From the NCBI GenBank assembly GCA_017997825.1, contig JAGOEH010000169.1, positions 1 through 6,714 of the forward strand: a stretch of DNA of 6,714 bases, given 5' to 3'. How positions within the stretch are numbered: the first letter of the stretch is position 1; the number at the start of each line of letters is the position of its first letter. The notes beneath the pieces were generated by a model, which ran no database searches, was not told the origin of the DNA, and saw only the letters and a program-made list of their open reading frames with translations. The stretch is from Candidatus Delongbacteria bacterium (GTDB taxonomy: Bacteria; JAGOEH01). Positions 5,031 to 6,714 of this stretch are shown one piece after another. The translations under genes and the position numbers were made by a program.

Positions 5031-6620
5031 ATGCCAAACGGATACTTTTCTTTTCTCCTCCATGCTCATTTACCCTTTGTCCGGCATCCGGAGGATGAGC
5101 ATTTTATCGAAGAATTGTGGTTTTATGAAGCATTAGCGGAAACCTATCTGCCTTGTCTTGATCGATTGTATCGATTGGCGGAGATGGGATGCCGGTTCCC
5201 GATTACCATCTCGTTATCGCCGACGTTGTTGGCGATGATGACGGATTCGTTATTGAAACAACGGTTTCTGCGATATTTAGATCAGCGGATCATATTGGCT
5301 GAGAAGGAGTTGGTCCGGAATTCCTCCTCGCCATCCTTGCGGGATCTGGCCCGGTTCTATCTCGATTATTACACCCGGATTCGCATTGGGTACGATGATC
5401 GATTTCATCAGGATCTGATCGAACCGTTCCGGCAATTGCATTCTGAAGGAAAAATCGAGCTATGGACCACATCCGCTACCCATTGTTATCTGCCGTTGTT
5501 TCAGCATCAGCCCAATCTGATCAATGCTCAGATCCGGATCGGTATCGAGTCGTTTCGGCATTGTTTTGGATTCGATCCGGATGGATTCTGGCTGCCGGAA
5601 TGCGGGTATTTTACAGATTTAGATCAAATCCTGCATTCGTTTGGAGTGAGCTGTACCGTATTGGAAACCCATTCCCTGCTGTTTGGGAATCCCAGACCCT
5701 TATCGGGAGTCTATCTTCCGGTTTGTTCGCCTGCGAATCTGACGGTATTTGCACGGGATCTGGTGGTTGCACAGCAAATCTGGAGCGGCGAGACGGGATA
5801 TCCCGGGGATGCTGATTATAGGGACTTCTATTCCGATATCGGTTATGATCTCTCCTTGACACAACTGGAACCGGCTGTGCATCCTGCCGGATTCCGCACC
5901 AGTACCGGGATCAAATATCATCGGATCACTAATAAACGTACAGCATCAAAACAGCTCTATCATCCTGAATCGGCTCTGCTGAAGGTTCGTCAGCACAGTT
6001 GGGATTTTATGGCCAAGATCCGCCATCAGATCGAGAAACTCTCCGGAATGATTGGGACTCCTCCATTGATTACCGCTCCGTTTGACGCGGAATTGTACGG
6101 GCATTGGTGGTTTGAAGGTGTTGATTTTCTGTTCGAACTAGCCCAATTGGTTGCAGCTCATCAACCCGGATTCGAATTTATGACGTTCAATTCCTATCGT
6201 GAGAAATTTCCCCCTATCCAGCATTGTAATCCTTCTCCCTCCAGTTGGGGGAAAAATGGGTATTCGGAAATGTGGCTGAATAATACCAATGATTGGATTT
6301 ATCCTCCACTGCATCAAGCCGGTCAGATTATGCAGCAGCGGGCCGCTATTTATGCCGATCAACCTCTTGATTCCGATCATCGTGACTGTCTTAATCAGAT
6401 GGGCCGGGAATTATTACTGGCACAATCCTCCGACTGGCCTTTTATTATCAAGACTCAAACTACCGTCGAATATGCCACCTCAAGAATTCATGACCATTTA
6501 ACTTCTTTTTTCAAACTGGCGGATCAACTCCGGCATGATTCTATCGATGTGAGTTTTCTGAAAGCCCGTATCCATCAGTACTCCATCTTTCCGAACTTGG
6601 ATTTTCACAGCTTTATCTGA
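5031..6620 (+). CDS. GH57 family 1,4-alpha-glucan branching enzyme (DUF1957-type C-terminus)
   Basis: Predicted to cut alpha-1,4 chains and rejoin them as alpha-1,6 branches (EC 2.4.1.18), building glycogen in the cytoplasm. GH57 motifs appear in order: LLHAHLPFV (9-17), the ELWTTSATHCYLP segment (143-155), GFWLPECGY (185-193) with E190 as the expected nucleophile, and APFDAELYGHWWFEG (349-363) with D352 as the expected acid/base. The C-terminal NNTNDWIYPPLH (417-428) and LLLAQSSDWPFI (461-472) match the helical region of branching enzymes such as those of Thermus and Thermococcus. At 529 aa it is close to the usual length of the bacterial enzymes. The N-terminus aligns with the family from its start. 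Shine-Dalgarno is poor and the gap to the DUF4912 gene is 4 bases, so translation is probably coupled. Branching rather than hydrolytic or amylase activity is inferred from motifs and needs assay. Confidence 0.92.
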   Translation: MPNGYFSFLLHAHLPFVRHPEDEHFIEELWFYEALAETYLPCLDRLYRLAEMGCRFPITISLSPTLLAMMTDSLLKQRFLRYLDQRIILAEKELVRNSSSPSLRDLARFYLDYYTRIRIGYDDRFHQDLIEPFRQLHSEGKIELWTTSATHCYLPLFQHQPNLINAQIRIGIESFRHCFGFDPDGFWLPECGYFTDLDQILHSFGVSCTVLETHSLLFGNPRPLSGVYLPVCSPANLTVFARDLVVAQQIWSGETGYPGDADYRDFYSDIGYDLSLTQLEPAVHPAGFRTSTGIKYHRITNKRTASKQLYHPESALLKVRQHSWDFMAKIRHQIEKLSGMIGTPPLITAPFDAELYGHWWFEGVDFLFELAQLVAAHQPGFEFMTFNSYREKFPPIQHCNPSPSSWGKNGYSEMWLNNTNDWIYPPLHQAGQIMQQRAAIYADQPLDSDHRDCLNQMGRELLLAQSSDWPFIIKTQTTVEYATSRIHDHLTSFFKLADQLRHDSIDVSFLKARIHQYSIFPNLDFHSFI

Positions 6621-6637
6621 CCGGGAGGACTCGATTG

Positions 6638-6714
6638 ATGAAACCCGCTATCGCGGTGGGGGTAGTTCTGGTTTGGATCATGGTCATTCAGGCCGCTGAT
6701 TCTCTGGAACGAAT
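6638..6714 (+). CDS. 5' end of a gene for a secreted protein (partial)
   Basis: An open frame starts at ATG 6638, 17 bases after the GH57 stop, with GGGAGGA at 6623-6629 eight bases upstream. The 25 visible residues form a signal peptide: MKPAIAV, a hydrophobic core VVLVWIMVI, and a probable cleavage near QAA|D. The frame continues past the window edge, so no family can be named. The close spacing implies co-transcription with the glucan genes, though an exported product after two cytoplasmic ones suggests a separate task. Confidence 0.72.
   Translation, partial: MKPAIAVGVVLVWIMVIQAADSLER

Noticed and set aside
5462-5815. Same-strand frame of 117 aa inside the GH57 gene
   Set aside because: It overlaps the catalytic region of a clear GH57 enzyme in another frame and has low-complexity, non-family content.

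Overview
The window is 6.7 kb of moderate-GC bacterial DNA. Every supportable gene is on the + strand, packed with overlaps of 4-8 bp or short gaps, and many starts have purine-rich Shine-Dalgarno sites. Several products have cleavable signal peptides and one looks like an outer-membrane beta-barrel, so a Gram-negative bacterium is most likely. The style (a zinc ribbon followed by a membrane helix and an Asp/Ser/Pro-rich linker, small orphan secreted proteins, and a DUF4912 gene beside a GH57 gene) suggests a poorly characterised lineage, perhaps in or near the Fibrobacteres-Chlorobi-Bacteroidetes group. That placement is inference; no phylogenetic marker is present.

Region 1 (1-3623) is a likely envelope operon. 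After the probable tail of an upstream gene (ending at 45) come a secreted orphan of 212 aa (62-700), a small secreted orphan of 106 aa (693-1013), a secreted protein with a C-terminal bacterial SH3-like domain (1021-1743), a bitopic membrane protein with an N-terminal zinc ribbon and a long linker (1740-2804), and a predicted outer-membrane barrel (2883-3623). The SH3 protein and the zinc-ribbon protein carry what looks like the same uncharacterised extracytoplasmic beta domain. This links them functionally and is the most novel signal in the window.

Region 2 (3624-3832) is the only real intergenic gap. It holds a bulged hairpin, a weak terminator candidate, a 12-bp perfect palindrome, several T-tracts, a putative promoter and a strong ribosome binding site. 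It probably separates two transcription units.

Region 3 (3833-6620) is an alpha-glucan module: a DUF4912 protein with a SAP/Rho-N-like helical head and a C-terminal beta domain, followed 4 bp later by a GH57 1,4-alpha-glucan branching enzyme with both catalytic carboxylates in place. Both lack signal peptides and should act in the cytoplasm, on glycogen-like polymers. A further gene with a signal peptide starts at 6638 and runs off the window. No RNA genes, mobile elements, CRISPR arrays or attachment sites were seen.
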